A stretch of DNA of 5,192 nt, from positions 1 through 5,192 of the forward strand of contig JAFAVO010000048.1 of NCBI GenBank assembly GCA_019242385.1, written 5' to 3'. Positions 1 to 5,192 of the stretch are shown here, piece after piece (within the stretch, counting starts at the first letter, position 1; each line of letters opens with the position of its first letter). The stretch comes from Gammaproteobacteria bacterium. Its GTDB lineage: Bacteria; Pseudomonadota; Gammaproteobacteria; Steroidobacterales; Steroidobacteraceae. Made by a program: the position numbers and the translations under genes. The notes beneath the pieces are model-generated. The model searched no databases. It was not told the DNA's origin and worked only from the letters and a program-made list of their open reading frames with translations.

Positions 1-1817
1 TGGGAATCGATCGAGCGGGTGGCGAGCTCCTGGATCTCCGCATCGCTCGGCCAGATGTCCGCCAGGTACACCGGCTTCCCGTCCCGATCGGCCCCGAGTG
101 GCTCGCGTGTCAGATCGATGTCGAGTGTGCCGGCGAGCGCATAGGCCACCACGAGCGGCGGCGAGGCGAGGAAGTTCATACGCGTCTCGGGATGTACGCG
201 GCCTTCGAAGTTGCGATTCCCGGAGAGCACGGATGCGGCAGTCAGATCGCCTTCTTTGACTGCGGCGGAGATTTCAGGCTTGAGGGGACCAGAGTTCCCA
301 ATACACGAGGTGCAACCGTAACCAACAACATCGAAACCTAACACCGCAAGATCATCAAGCAATCCGGCCTTGGTGAAATAGTCGGTCACCACGCGCGATC
401 CGGGCGCGAGGCTCGTCTTCACCCACGGCTTGGACCTCAATCCGCGTGCGCGCGCCTTGCGCGCCAGCAGTCCCGCACCGAGCATCACCGAGGGATTCGA
501 GGTGTTGGTGCAGCTGGTGATCGCGGCGATGAGCACCGCGCCGTCCTTCAGCTCGTAGCTGCCGCCATCGAGCTTTGCCGTGGCGACCCCGCCGGCGCCC
601 GTGCCGCGCGCGCGGCGCTCCTCGGCGGCCTTCTGTGCATTCTGCTCGTAGACCTGCTTCGCGCTCTTGAGGGGCACGCGGTCCTGCGGACGCCGGGGGC
701 CCGCGAGGCTTGGCTCGACGCTCGCCAGGTTGAGCTCGAGCACATCGGTATAGCTCGCGGGAAGCGCGCCCTCGTTGCGCCACATGCCCTGAGCGCGCGC
801 ATAGGCGCTCACCAGCTCGAGCCGCTCGCGCGGCCGCCCGGAGAGCTCCAGGTAACGTACCGTCTCGGTATCGATGGGGAAGATGCCGCAGGTGCTGCCG
901 TACTCCGGGGCCATGTTGGCGATCGTCGCCCGGTCGGCGAGCGGCAGATTGGCGAGCCCATCGCCGAAGAACTCGACGAACTTATCGACCACGCCTTTCT
1001 TGCGCAGCATCTCAGTCACGGTGAGGACGAGATCGGTCGCGGTCGCGCCCGGCTGCAGGCGCCCGTCGAGCCGGAAACCGATCACCTGCGGAATGAGCAT
1101 GGTGACCGGCTGCCCGAGCATGGCCGCCTCGGCCTCGATCCCGCCCACCCCCCAGCCAAGCACACCGAGCCCGTTGATCATGGTGGTGTGCGAGTCAGTG
1201 CCGACCAGAGTGTCCGGATAGGCGCGCCGGGGGCCGTTGCTGGTCGCATCGAAGATCACCCGCGCCAGATACTCGAGGTTCACCTGGTGCACGATGCCGG
1301 TGCTGGGTGGGACGACGGCGAGATTGCGGAACGCGGTCTGTCCCCAGCGCAGGAACGCATAACGCTCGCGGTTGCGCGCAAACTCGATGGCGGTGTTGGC
1401 GGCGAGCGCCGCCGGACTGCCGTATTCATCCACCTGCACCGAATGGTCGATGACGAGCTCCGCAGGGTTGAGCGGATTGACCCGATCGGGACTGCCGCCG
1501 AGACGCACGATCGCATCGCGCATGGCGGCGAGATCCACGACGCAGGGCACGCCGGTGAAGTCCTGCAGGATGACCCGCGCCGGCGTGAATGCGATCTCGT
1601 GGGACGGGGTGGCGGCAGGGTTCCATTCGAGGAGCGCCTCGATGTCGGCGCGCGTCACATTGACGCCGTCCTCGTACCGCAACAGGTTCTCCAGCAGCAC
1701 CTTGAGCGAGTACGGCAGCCGCGCAAGCTTTTCCTGAGGCAACGCGGCGAGGCTCCAGATCTCGTAACTCTGATCGCCGACCTTGAGGGTCGAGCGCGCC
1801 CGGAAGCTGTTGTTCAT
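1..1817 (-). CDS. acnA: Aconitate hydratase A (partial: C-terminal third beyond the left edge)
   Basis: This cytoplasmic TCA-cycle enzyme isomerises citrate to isocitrate via cis-aconitate using a [4Fe-4S] cluster. The frame is open from the ATG at 1817 to the window edge, giving 605 complete codons; AcnA is usually about 890 residues, so about two thirds is visible. The start begins MNNSFRARSTLKVG, typical of AcnA, and has a GGAGA ribosome binding site 5 nt upstream. Visible motifs are the active-site DSHTTM at 208-213, a glycine-rich GWGVGGIEAEAAMLG at 221-235, and the cluster ligands: C436 in ITSCTNTSNP, and C502 and C505 in GCTSCIGNSG. These match E. coli AcnA C435/C501/C504 almost position for position. 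SGNRNFEGR follows at 532-540. The swivelling C-terminal domain is outside the window. It has its own candidate promoter in the gap after mnmA, so it may be expressed separately from it. A short stretch around codons 486-515 has unusually low GC. The identification is secure; AcnB is excluded by its different domain order. Confidence 0.97.
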   Translation of the reverse strand, partial: MNNSFRARSTLKVGDQSYEIWSLAALPQEKLARLPYSLKVLLENLLRYEDGVNVTRADIEALLEWNPAATPSHEIAFTPARVILQDFTGVPCVVDLAAMRDAIVRLGGSPDRVNPLNPAELVIDHSVQVDEYGSPAALAANTAIEFARNRERYAFLRWGQTAFRNLAVVPPSTGIVHQVNLEYLARVIFDATSNGPRRAYPDTLVGTDSHTTMINGLGVLGWGVGGIEAEAAMLGQPVTMLIPQVIGFRLDGRLQPGATATDLVLTVTEMLRKKGVVDKFVEFFGDGLANLPLADRATIANMAPEYGSTCGIFPIDTETVRYLELSGRPRERLELVSAYARAQGMWRNEGALPASYTDVLELNLASVEPSLAGPRRPQDRVPLKSAKQVYEQNAQKAAEERRARGTGAGGVATAKLDGGSYELKDGAVLIAAITSCTNTSNPSVMLGAGLLARKARARGLRSKPWVKTSLAPGSRVVTDYFTKAGLLDDLAVLGFDVVGYGCTSCIGNSGPLKPEISAAVKEGDLTAASVLSGNRNFEGRVHPETRMNFLASPPLVVAYALAGTLDIDLTREPLGADRDGKPVYLADIWPSDAEIQELATRSIDS

Positions 1818-1822
1818 GACTG

Positions 1823-1827
1823 TCTCC
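1823..1827 (-). promoter_or_regulatory. Ribosome binding site of acnA
   Basis: The minus strand reads GGAGA followed by 5 nt and then the ATG at 1817. It is the clearest Shine-Dalgarno sequence in the window and fixes the acnA start. It contrasts with nudJ and mnmA, which have none. Confidence 0.75.
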
Positions 1828-1841
1828 GCGTTGTGCGCGCG

Positions 1842-1870
1842 ATTATATCGGGCGCGAAACGCGCTTTCTC
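1842..1870 (-). promoter_or_regulatory. Candidate sigma70 promoter of acnA
   Basis: The minus strand carries a perfect TATAAT at 1847-1842, an AT-rich island in GC-rich surroundings, in the 79-bp gap between mnmA and acnA. Transcription would start near 1835 and give a short leader of about 18 nt that includes the GGAGA site. No good -35 element sits at 17 bp. The best partial match, GTGAGA, lies 19 bp upstream, so the promoter may depend on an activator or be weak. It is inferred from sequence only. Confidence 0.55.
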
Positions 1871-1881
1871 ACCGCAAGCGC
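1852..1881 (-). repeat. Overlapping inverted repeats between mnmA and acnA
   Basis: Two mutually exclusive inverted repeats share one arm. The first is GCGCG-AAA-CGCGC at 1852-1864 (plus strand). The second pairs gcgctt at 1861-1866 with aagcgc at 1876-1881 across a 9-nt spacer. They lie just upstream of the acnA -10 box, where an operator could sit, and just after the mnmA stop, where a transcript end could form. There is no U tract, so a classical terminator is unlikely. GC-rich DNA makes such repeats common, so the function is uncertain. Confidence 0.35.
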
Positions 1882-1896
1882 ATTTCCTCGGTTGCG

Positions 1897-3027
1897 TCAG
1901 GCGGCCGCGGGCAGTTGCCCGCAGCTCACGCGCGACTCGATCACCCCCCCGCCCAGGCAGCGCTGGCCTTCGTACGCGACCGCGTACTGCCCGGGTGTGA
2001 CAGCGCGCTGCGGCTCATCGAAGACGATGCGCAGGCTGCCGTCCGGGCGCGGCTCGAGATTTGCTGCCTGGTCGCTCTGGCGATAGCGCACTTTGACCGC
2101 GCCGCGAAAGCACTCGCGACGCGGCGTCGCGAGCCAGTGCCAGGTGCCCGTGGTGAGCTCGCGGCTCTCGAGCAGCGGATGATCATGGGCCTGCACCACG
2201 ATCAGGGCGTTGCGGGCCGCGTCCTTGGCAGCCACGTACCAGGGCGCCTGGGACCGGCCGGCACGCCCACCGATATGGAGCCCGGCGCGCTGGCCGAGGG
2301 TGTAGAAGGCGAGTCCCTCGTGCGTCCCGAGCGGCTCGCCGTCGGATGACTCGATCGGGCCCGGGGACCGCGGAACATAACGTGCCAGAAACTCCCGGAA
2401 CGGCCGCTCACCAATGAAGCAGATGCCCGTGCTGTCGGGCTTGTCGAACACCGGAAGCCCGGCACGGCGGGCGAGCTCGCGAACCTCGCTCTTGTGCAGC
2501 TCGCCGAGCGGCATGACAGCGGCGGCAAGCTCACTCCGGGGCACCGAGTGGAGGAAGTAACTCTGATCCTTGGCGCTGTCGCGCGCTTTACACAGTGCCG
2601 GGCCATCGGCTGCCGTCTCGAGGCGGGCGTAGTGACCGGTGGCGAAGTGCGCGGCGCCGAGCCGTCGCGCCCAGGCGAGCGCGACCCCGAACTTGATCTC
2701 ACGGTTACAGAGCACATCCGGGTTGGGGGTGCGTCCGGCGCGATGCTCGCGCAGGAAATGCGCAAAGACGCGCTCGCGGTACTCCGCGGCGAAGTTTGCG
2801 CGGTGCAGAACGATGCCGAGCTCGGCGGCGACCGCACGCGCGTCCTGGAAATCCTGCGCAGCGGTGCAGTACGCATCATCGTCATCCTCCTCCCAGTTGC
2901 TGAGGAAGAGCCCCTGCACCTCCCATCCGGCGTCTCTGAGGAGCAGCGCGCTCACCGCGGAGTCGACGCCGCCGGAGAGGCCAACGATGATTCGAGCGGA
3001 TGGACGTGGAGGGGAGCCTGGAGGCAT
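1897..3027 (-). CDS. mnmA: tRNA-specific 2-thiouridylase MnmA
   Basis: This cytoplasmic enzyme activates C2 of wobble uridine 34 in tRNA(Lys/Glu/Gln) by adenylation and inserts sulfur received through the Tus relay, making the s2U of mnm5s2U. The 376 residues are full length for the family. The PP-loop ATP-binding motif SGGVDS is at 18-23. NPDVLCNREIKF carries the first catalytic cysteine, C107, and DSTGICFIGERPF carries the second, C203; these correspond to E. coli C102 and C199. KDQSYFLH is at 153-160. The C-terminal beta-barrel contains FDEPQRAVTPGQYAV at 337-350. The N-terminus has a short proline-rich stretch before the PP-loop, and the ATG at 3027 puts the PP-loop at the usual distance. 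No Shine-Dalgarno sequence precedes the start; instead TTACAATGC lies 4 nt upstream. nudJ ends 42 bp upstream, as in the E. coli nudJ-mnmA pair, but hflD does not follow; acnA does. The stop is TGA. Confidence 0.97.
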   Translation of the reverse strand: MPPGSPPRPSARIIVGLSGGVDSAVSALLLRDAGWEVQGLFLSNWEEDDDDAYCTAAQDFQDARAVAAELGIVLHRANFAAEYRERVFAHFLREHRAGRTPNPDVLCNREIKFGVALAWARRLGAAHFATGHYARLETAADGPALCKARDSAKDQSYFLHSVPRSELAAAVMPLGELHKSEVRELARRAGLPVFDKPDSTGICFIGERPFREFLARYVPRSPGPIESSDGEPLGTHEGLAFYTLGQRAGLHIGGRAGRSQAPWYVAAKDAARNALIVVQAHDHPLLESRELTTGTWHWLATPRRECFRGAVKVRYRQSDQAANLEPRPDGSLRIVFDEPQRAVTPGQYAVAYEGQRCLGGGVIESRVSCGQLPAAA

Positions 3028-3029
3028 CC

Positions 3030-3045
3030 GCGCATTGTAATGCGC
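3030..3045 (-). repeat. Dyad immediately upstream of the mnmA start
   Basis: The plus strand reads gcgcatt-gt-aatgcgc, 7-bp arms around a 2-bp centre, ending 3 nt before the mnmA ATG. In RNA it could fold as GCGCAT-TACA-ATGCGC, a 6-bp stem with a 4-nt loop, directly where a ribosome would bind. It contains the TACAAT sequence noted as a candidate -10 box. It could be an operator-like dyad, a translation-blocking hairpin, or chance. Confidence 0.4.
3032..3040 (-). promoter_or_regulatory. TTACAATGC element before mnmA (candidate -10 of a leaderless transcript)
   Basis: The minus strand reads TTACAATGC, then 4 nt, then the mnmA ATG. TACAAT differs from the consensus -10 TATAAT at one base and ends 6 nt before the start codon, so transcription from it would begin at or next to the A of ATG. 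There is no recognisable -35 at 16-18 bp and no Shine-Dalgarno sequence. The same 9-mer stands at the same distance before nudJ, which is the main argument for a function. Confidence 0.35.
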
Positions 3046-3069
3046 CAGGTGGCGCCAGCGCTCCCGGCG

Positions 3070-3573
3070 CTAGGTGTCGATGTGGTCCGTCACGGCGGCG
3101 TCTTCGGCCAGCGCTGCTGCGCGCTCGAGATCGAGCTGCGCGATGCCATCCAGCGCATGCCGCTGGCCACCCAGATAATCTTCGACACACCGCATCACCA
3201 GCGGACTGCGCAGCCGCTGCCGTTGCGATTCGAGCTCGGCGCGCGTCAGCCAGTGGGTGCCGATAATCCCGCGGTCGAGCCGCTGCGCGGCATGGTGGTC
3301 GGACACCGAGCCGGCGAAGGCGAAGCGCAGGATCTCGCGCCGCGTGCTGGACTTGCGCCAGAGGTAGATCCCCAGCAGAGCCTCGGGCTCGAAGCGCCAC
3401 GCCGTCTCCTCGCGCGCCTCGCGCACCACGGCGGCGAGCAAGGTCTCGCCGCGCTCGACGTGTCCGGCCGGTTGGTTGAAGACGAGACGGTGGTTGATCC
3501 GTTCCTCAACGACGAGAAAACGGCCGTCCCGTTCGGCGACCGCTGCGACTGTGACATCAGGCTTCCTGCCCAT
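3070..3573 (-). CDS. nudJ: Nudix hydrolase, NudJ-type phosphatase
   Basis: This predicted soluble Mg2+-dependent Nudix hydrolase has 167 residues, a little longer than E. coli NudJ (about 153). NudJ acts on nucleoside tri- and diphosphates and on the thiamine precursor HMP-PP; that specificity is inferred here. The Nudix box runs from 37 to 59: G37, E43, then REAREETAW at 51-59, with metal-binding glutamates E52, E55 and E56. The usual glycine at position 58 is alanine, which I recall as common in NudJ-like proteins. Early strands read DVTVAAVAERDGRFLVVEER, typical of the subfamily. The last 25 or so residues are rich in Ala, Asp and Glu and may be a lineage-specific tail. The ATG at 3573 has no Shine-Dalgarno sequence; another ATG 8 nt upstream is out of frame. 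Position directly upstream of mnmA supports the NudJ assignment. The stop is TAG. Confidence 0.9.
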   Translation of the reverse strand: MGRKPDVTVAAVAERDGRFLVVEERINHRLVFNQPAGHVERGETLLAAVVREAREETAWRFEPEALLGIYLWRKSSTRREILRFAFAGSVSDHHAAQRLDRGIIGTHWLTRAELESQRQRLRSPLVMRCVEDYLGGQRHALDGIAQLDLERAAALAEDAAVTDHIDT

Positions 3574-3577
3574 ATCG

Positions 3578-3586
3578 GCATTGTAA
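3578..3586 (-). promoter_or_regulatory. TTACAATGC element before nudJ (candidate -10 of a leaderless transcript)
   Basis: The minus strand reads TTACAATGC, 4 nt, then the nudJ ATG, with TACAAT ending 6 nt before the start codon, exactly as at mnmA. The region just upstream reads CCTCC on the mRNA strand, the opposite of a Shine-Dalgarno sequence. No convincing -35 is present. Unlike the mnmA copy, this one is not inside a dyad, so the shared part is the 9-mer rather than the hairpin. Confidence 0.35.
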
Positions 3587-3609
3587 GGGTTGGAGGTTTG
3601 CAGCAGGAA

Positions 3610-3629
3610 CCGTCGGCAGGGCGCGACGG
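3610..3629 (-). terminator. Hairpin between the PLD-like gene and nudJ
   Basis: The minus strand can fold CCGTCG-(8 nt)-CGACGG just after the stop codon of the PLD-like gene. It is followed by TTCCTGC, not a U run, so it is at best a weak terminator or an mRNA-end stabilising hairpin. If it ends the upstream transcript, nudJ needs its own promoter, which fits the TACAAT element downstream. Confidence 0.3.
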
Positions 3630-3637
3630 CCGGGAAC

Positions 3638-4234
3638 TCAGCCGCGACGCGCAGCCCTCAGGCCGTGCTCTGCGGCGCTGGCGTTCCAGACCTGGTCGAA
3701 TTCCTGCAGGTAGACGCGCGCCACTGCGGGGTTGTTGATGTCGGCTACCCCGTCCCAGGTATCGGCGCGCATGCGGTAGACGATTGCGCGGTCATCGGCG
3801 ATGAGATAGCTCGAGGCGCGCTGCGGATTCTGGGCGGCCACGTAGCGTATATCGATACAACTCGACAGCCGCCGCCCCATGGCGACGAAGCGGTTGCTGT
3901 CGCGCATGACGCGCGTCGGCTCGGCGAGCAGCACACGGACCTTCGAGAAGCTGCGTGTGAGCACGAAATGCTTTATGACATCGAGAAACGCCGTCTGGTC
4001 GTACAGATCGGGCTCGAGATCGGGTGTGTAGATGGAGATGAGCCGCTGCGCGGTCGCTGCTATCTCGTTCACCGCGGCGCGCACCTCGGCGAGTGAGGTC
4101 AGCACTGTGAGAGTCTCCGCACCCTGCCGCGAGCTGGCTGCCCCGGGCGCGCCATTGGCCGACTCCGGCGCATACCGCGCGTTGGCAAGCTGCGCCAATG
4201 CACCGTTGAGATCAAGTTCCCCGCTTATGGCCAC
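3638..4234 (-). CDS. Phospholipase-D-like domain protein of unknown function (DUF7931-like)
   Basis: This is a 198-residue protein with no signal peptide or membrane segment, so probably cytoplasmic. Residues 1-40 are low in complexity (Ala, Gly, Ser) and look like a flexible lead. The body has the pattern I associate with a PLD-like domain found alone or after GNAT acetyltransferases in gammaproteobacteria, named DUF7931 as far as I recall: LISIYTPDLEPDLYDQTAF at 65-83, VRVLLAEPTRV at 99-109, RLSSCIDIR at 122-130, LIADDRAIVYR at 144-154 and EFDQVW at 178-183. I see no HKD catalytic motif, so it is probably not an active phospholipase. Its role is unknown. The start is GTG at 4234: an in-frame TGA stands 18 nt upstream with no other start between. 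The ribosome binding site is weak (GGGA, about 10 nt upstream). A 22-codon reading frame from an ATG at 4280 overlaps this start out of frame. nudJ follows after 64 bp. Confidence 0.8.
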   Translation of the reverse strand: MAISGELDLNGALAQLANARYAPESANGAPGAASSRQGAETLTVLTSLAEVRAAVNEIAATAQRLISIYTPDLEPDLYDQTAFLDVIKHFVLTRSFSKVRVLLAEPTRVMRDSNRFVAMGRRLSSCIDIRYVAAQNPQRASSYLIADDRAIVYRMRADTWDGVADINNPAVARVYLQEFDQVWNASAAEHGLRAARRG

Positions 4235-4460
4235 TCTCGGCGTCCCGCATCACCTGCACGGAGGGCAGGTTGCGGGGCATCTTAGTGACCCGTATGGGAT
4301 TTTCCTTGCCGAACCGGTCACGGTTTAGACCCCTGGGGCGGCTGCAGTAAGTCAAAACCGAGGCCTGGTTCGCACTTTCCACCATTCTCCGGGGGGCCGA
4401 CCGACCGCGCCCTCCGGGCCCGGTAACGGGGCACGGGCGGGCGGGTGAGGGGGCGGCAGC
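4235..4460. other. 226-bp intergenic region between purB and the PLD-like gene
   Basis: I see no supported gene here. On the minus strand it begins with a GC-rich part after the purB stop, holding a long hairpin, and becomes AT-richer near 4300-4360. A possible but poor promoter is TTGACT (4355-4350) with TCTAAA (4329-4324) at a 20-bp spacing. A 5-bp inverted repeat aaccg-gtca-cggtt is at 4312-4325, and gtgacc at 4285-4290 can pair with ggtcac at 4316-4321. I recognise no riboswitch. The promoter for the PLD-like, nudJ and mnmA genes would be expected here, but I cannot place it firmly. Confidence 0.5.
4389..4417 (-). terminator. GC-rich hairpin downstream of purB
   Basis: The minus strand reads CCGGAGGGC, an 11-nt loop, then GCCCCCCGG: a 9-bp stem with one A-C mismatch, about 45 nt after the purB stop. 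It is followed by AGAATGG, so there is no U tract. It may act as a Rho-independent-like or 3'-end stabilising hairpin for purB mRNA, but this is uncertain in DNA of this GC content. Confidence 0.4.
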
Positions 4461-5192
4461 TCACACCTGCCGCGCGAGCTGCGCCGCGAGGCCGATGTAG
4501 CTCTCGGGCCGCAGGCTCCGCAGCCGGGCTTTTTCCGCAGCGCCGAGCGGCAGCGCGTCGATGAACGCCGCGAGCGTTGCCGCATCGATGGCCCGCCCGC
4601 GGCTGAACTCCTTCAGCCGCTCGTAACCATCGGGCACCCCTGCGGCACGCAGTACCGTCTGTACTGCCTCACCGAGCACCTCCCACGCAGCGGCAAAGTC
4701 CGCCTGCATGCGTGCCGGGTCGGCCTCGATTTTCTCCAGGCCGCGCCCGAGCGCGCGCCAGGCGATGAGCGAATGACCGAACGCCACCCCGAGGTTGCGC
4801 AGCACCGTCGAATCGGTCAGATCCCGTTGCCAGCGAGACACCGGGAGCTTCTCGGCGAAGTGCCGCAGCAGCGCGTTGGCGATGCCACAGTTGCCCTCGG
4901 CGTTCTCGAAGTCGATCGGATTGACCTTGTGCGGCATGGTGGAGGAGCCGACCTCGCCTGCGAGCGCGCGCTGCCGCAGATACCCGAGCGAGACATAGCC
5001 CCACAGATCGCGGCACAGGTCGATGCTGATCACGTTGACCGCCGCCAGCGCGTCGCAGTATTCGCCGATCCAATCATGCGGCTCGATCTGCGTGCTCCAG
5101 GGGTTGTACTCGAGGTCGAGCCCGGTCACGAACGCCTGGGCGATCGACGGCCAGTCCACCCCCGGAAGGGCCGCGATGTGCGCGTTGAAGTT
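4461..5192 (-). CDS. purB: Adenylosuccinate lyase (partial: N-terminal part beyond the right edge)
   Basis: This cytoplasmic fumarase/aspartase-superfamily enzyme cleaves SAICAR to AICAR and adenylosuccinate to AMP, releasing fumarate each time, in purine synthesis. The visible 243 codons are the C-terminal half of a protein usually about 456 residues long. The frame is open through the right edge; the fragment starts NFNAHIAALPGVDWPS. The superfamily signature GSSTMPHKVNPIDFEN is at visible residues 82-97 (about 4949-4902) and includes the catalytic flexible-loop serine. TQIEPHDWIGEYCD and SRWQRDLTDSTVLRNLGV are also characteristic, and match the E. coli PurB subclass rather than the shorter Bacillus type. 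The protein ends QLARQV with a TGA stop at 4461. In E. coli purB follows nudJ-mnmA-hflD; here it lies upstream of nudJ-mnmA on the same strand, separated by the PLD-like gene. Nothing suggests damage in the visible part. Confidence 0.97.
   Translation of the reverse strand, partial: NFNAHIAALPGVDWPSIAQAFVTGLDLEYNPWSTQIEPHDWIGEYCDALAAVNVISIDLCRDLWGYVSLGYLRQRALAGEVGSSTMPHKVNPIDFENAEGNCGIANALLRHFAEKLPVSRWQRDLTDSTVLRNLGVAFGHSLIAWRALGRGLEKIEADPARMQADFAAAWEVLGEAVQTVLRAAGVPDGYERLKEFSRGRAIDAATLAAFIDALPLGAAEKARLRSLRPESYIGLAAQLARQV

Noticed and set aside
355..802. Minus-strand open frames overlapping acnA in other frames
   Set aside because: The aconitase frame is continuous through this stretch with conserved residues; these frames give Arg/Ala-rich low-complexity translations.
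1188..2000. Plus-strand open frame of 270 codons opposite the 5' half of acnA
   Set aside because: It is opposite secure aconitase sequence including DSHTTM and has no recognisable domain; a reading-frame shadow.
2494..3738. Plus-strand open frame of 414 codons antisense to mnmA and nudJ
   Set aside because: It lies opposite two well-identified genes, crosses their gaps, and its translation is Arg/Ala/Gly/Val-rich with no recognisable motif. Long antisense frames are expected in GC-rich DNA.
4350..4355. TTGACT as a firm -35 box for the PLD-like gene operon
   Set aside because: The only -10-like partner, TCTAAA, is 20 bp away and matches only 4 of 6 bases; kept as a weak possibility within the intergenic entry.
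4365..4384. tRNA-like 3' end (ggttcgcac...acca) in the gap after purB
   Set aside because: The bases flanking the TTCG-like loop do not pair as a T stem, and no matching acceptor or anticodon arm is found upstream.
1..5192. CRISPR arrays, insertion sequences, attachment sites, phage or defence genes
   Set aside because: No regularly spaced direct repeats, transposase or integrase motifs, or defence domains were seen; all identified genes but one belong to core metabolism or tRNA modification.

Overview
This is a GC-rich housekeeping segment of a proteobacterial chromosome. It is most likely gammaproteobacterial, because it carries AcnA-type aconitase, PurB of the E. coli subclass and a nudJ-mnmA pair. 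I cannot name the genus; a Xanthomonadales/Nevskiales-like lineage is only a guess from base composition and gene content. Every gene I can support is on the minus strand, so transcription runs from right to left. I found no mobile element, CRISPR array, rRNA or tRNA.

In transcription order: the 3' end of purB (adenylosuccinate lyase, cut by the right edge, 4461-5192); a 226-bp non-coding gap with GC-rich hairpins; a GTG-started gene for a phospholipase-D-like protein of unknown function (3638-4234); nudJ (Nudix phosphatase, 3070-3573); mnmA (tRNA-specific 2-thiouridylase, 1897-3027); a 79-bp gap with a sigma70-type -10 box; and the 5' two thirds of acnA (aconitate hydratase, cut by the left edge, 1-1817).

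The three middle genes are separated by 64 and 42 bp and could form one transcription unit. nudJ-mnmA is a conserved neighbourhood: E. coli has nudJ-mnmA-hflD-purB. Here purB lies upstream instead of downstream and hflD is not between them. The products serve purine synthesis, nucleotide/thiamine-precursor phosphate hydrolysis, wobble-uridine thiolation and the TCA cycle. I see no common pathway beyond core metabolism.

I did not find a new biological system. The points most worth a second look are: an identical 9-mer (TTACAATGC) exactly 4 nt before both the nudJ and mnmA start codons, with no Shine-Dalgarno sequence, which suggests leaderless transcripts; a dyad over the mnmA start region; a local low-GC, atypical-codon patch in acnA over two of the Fe-S cysteines; and the unassigned PLD-like protein.
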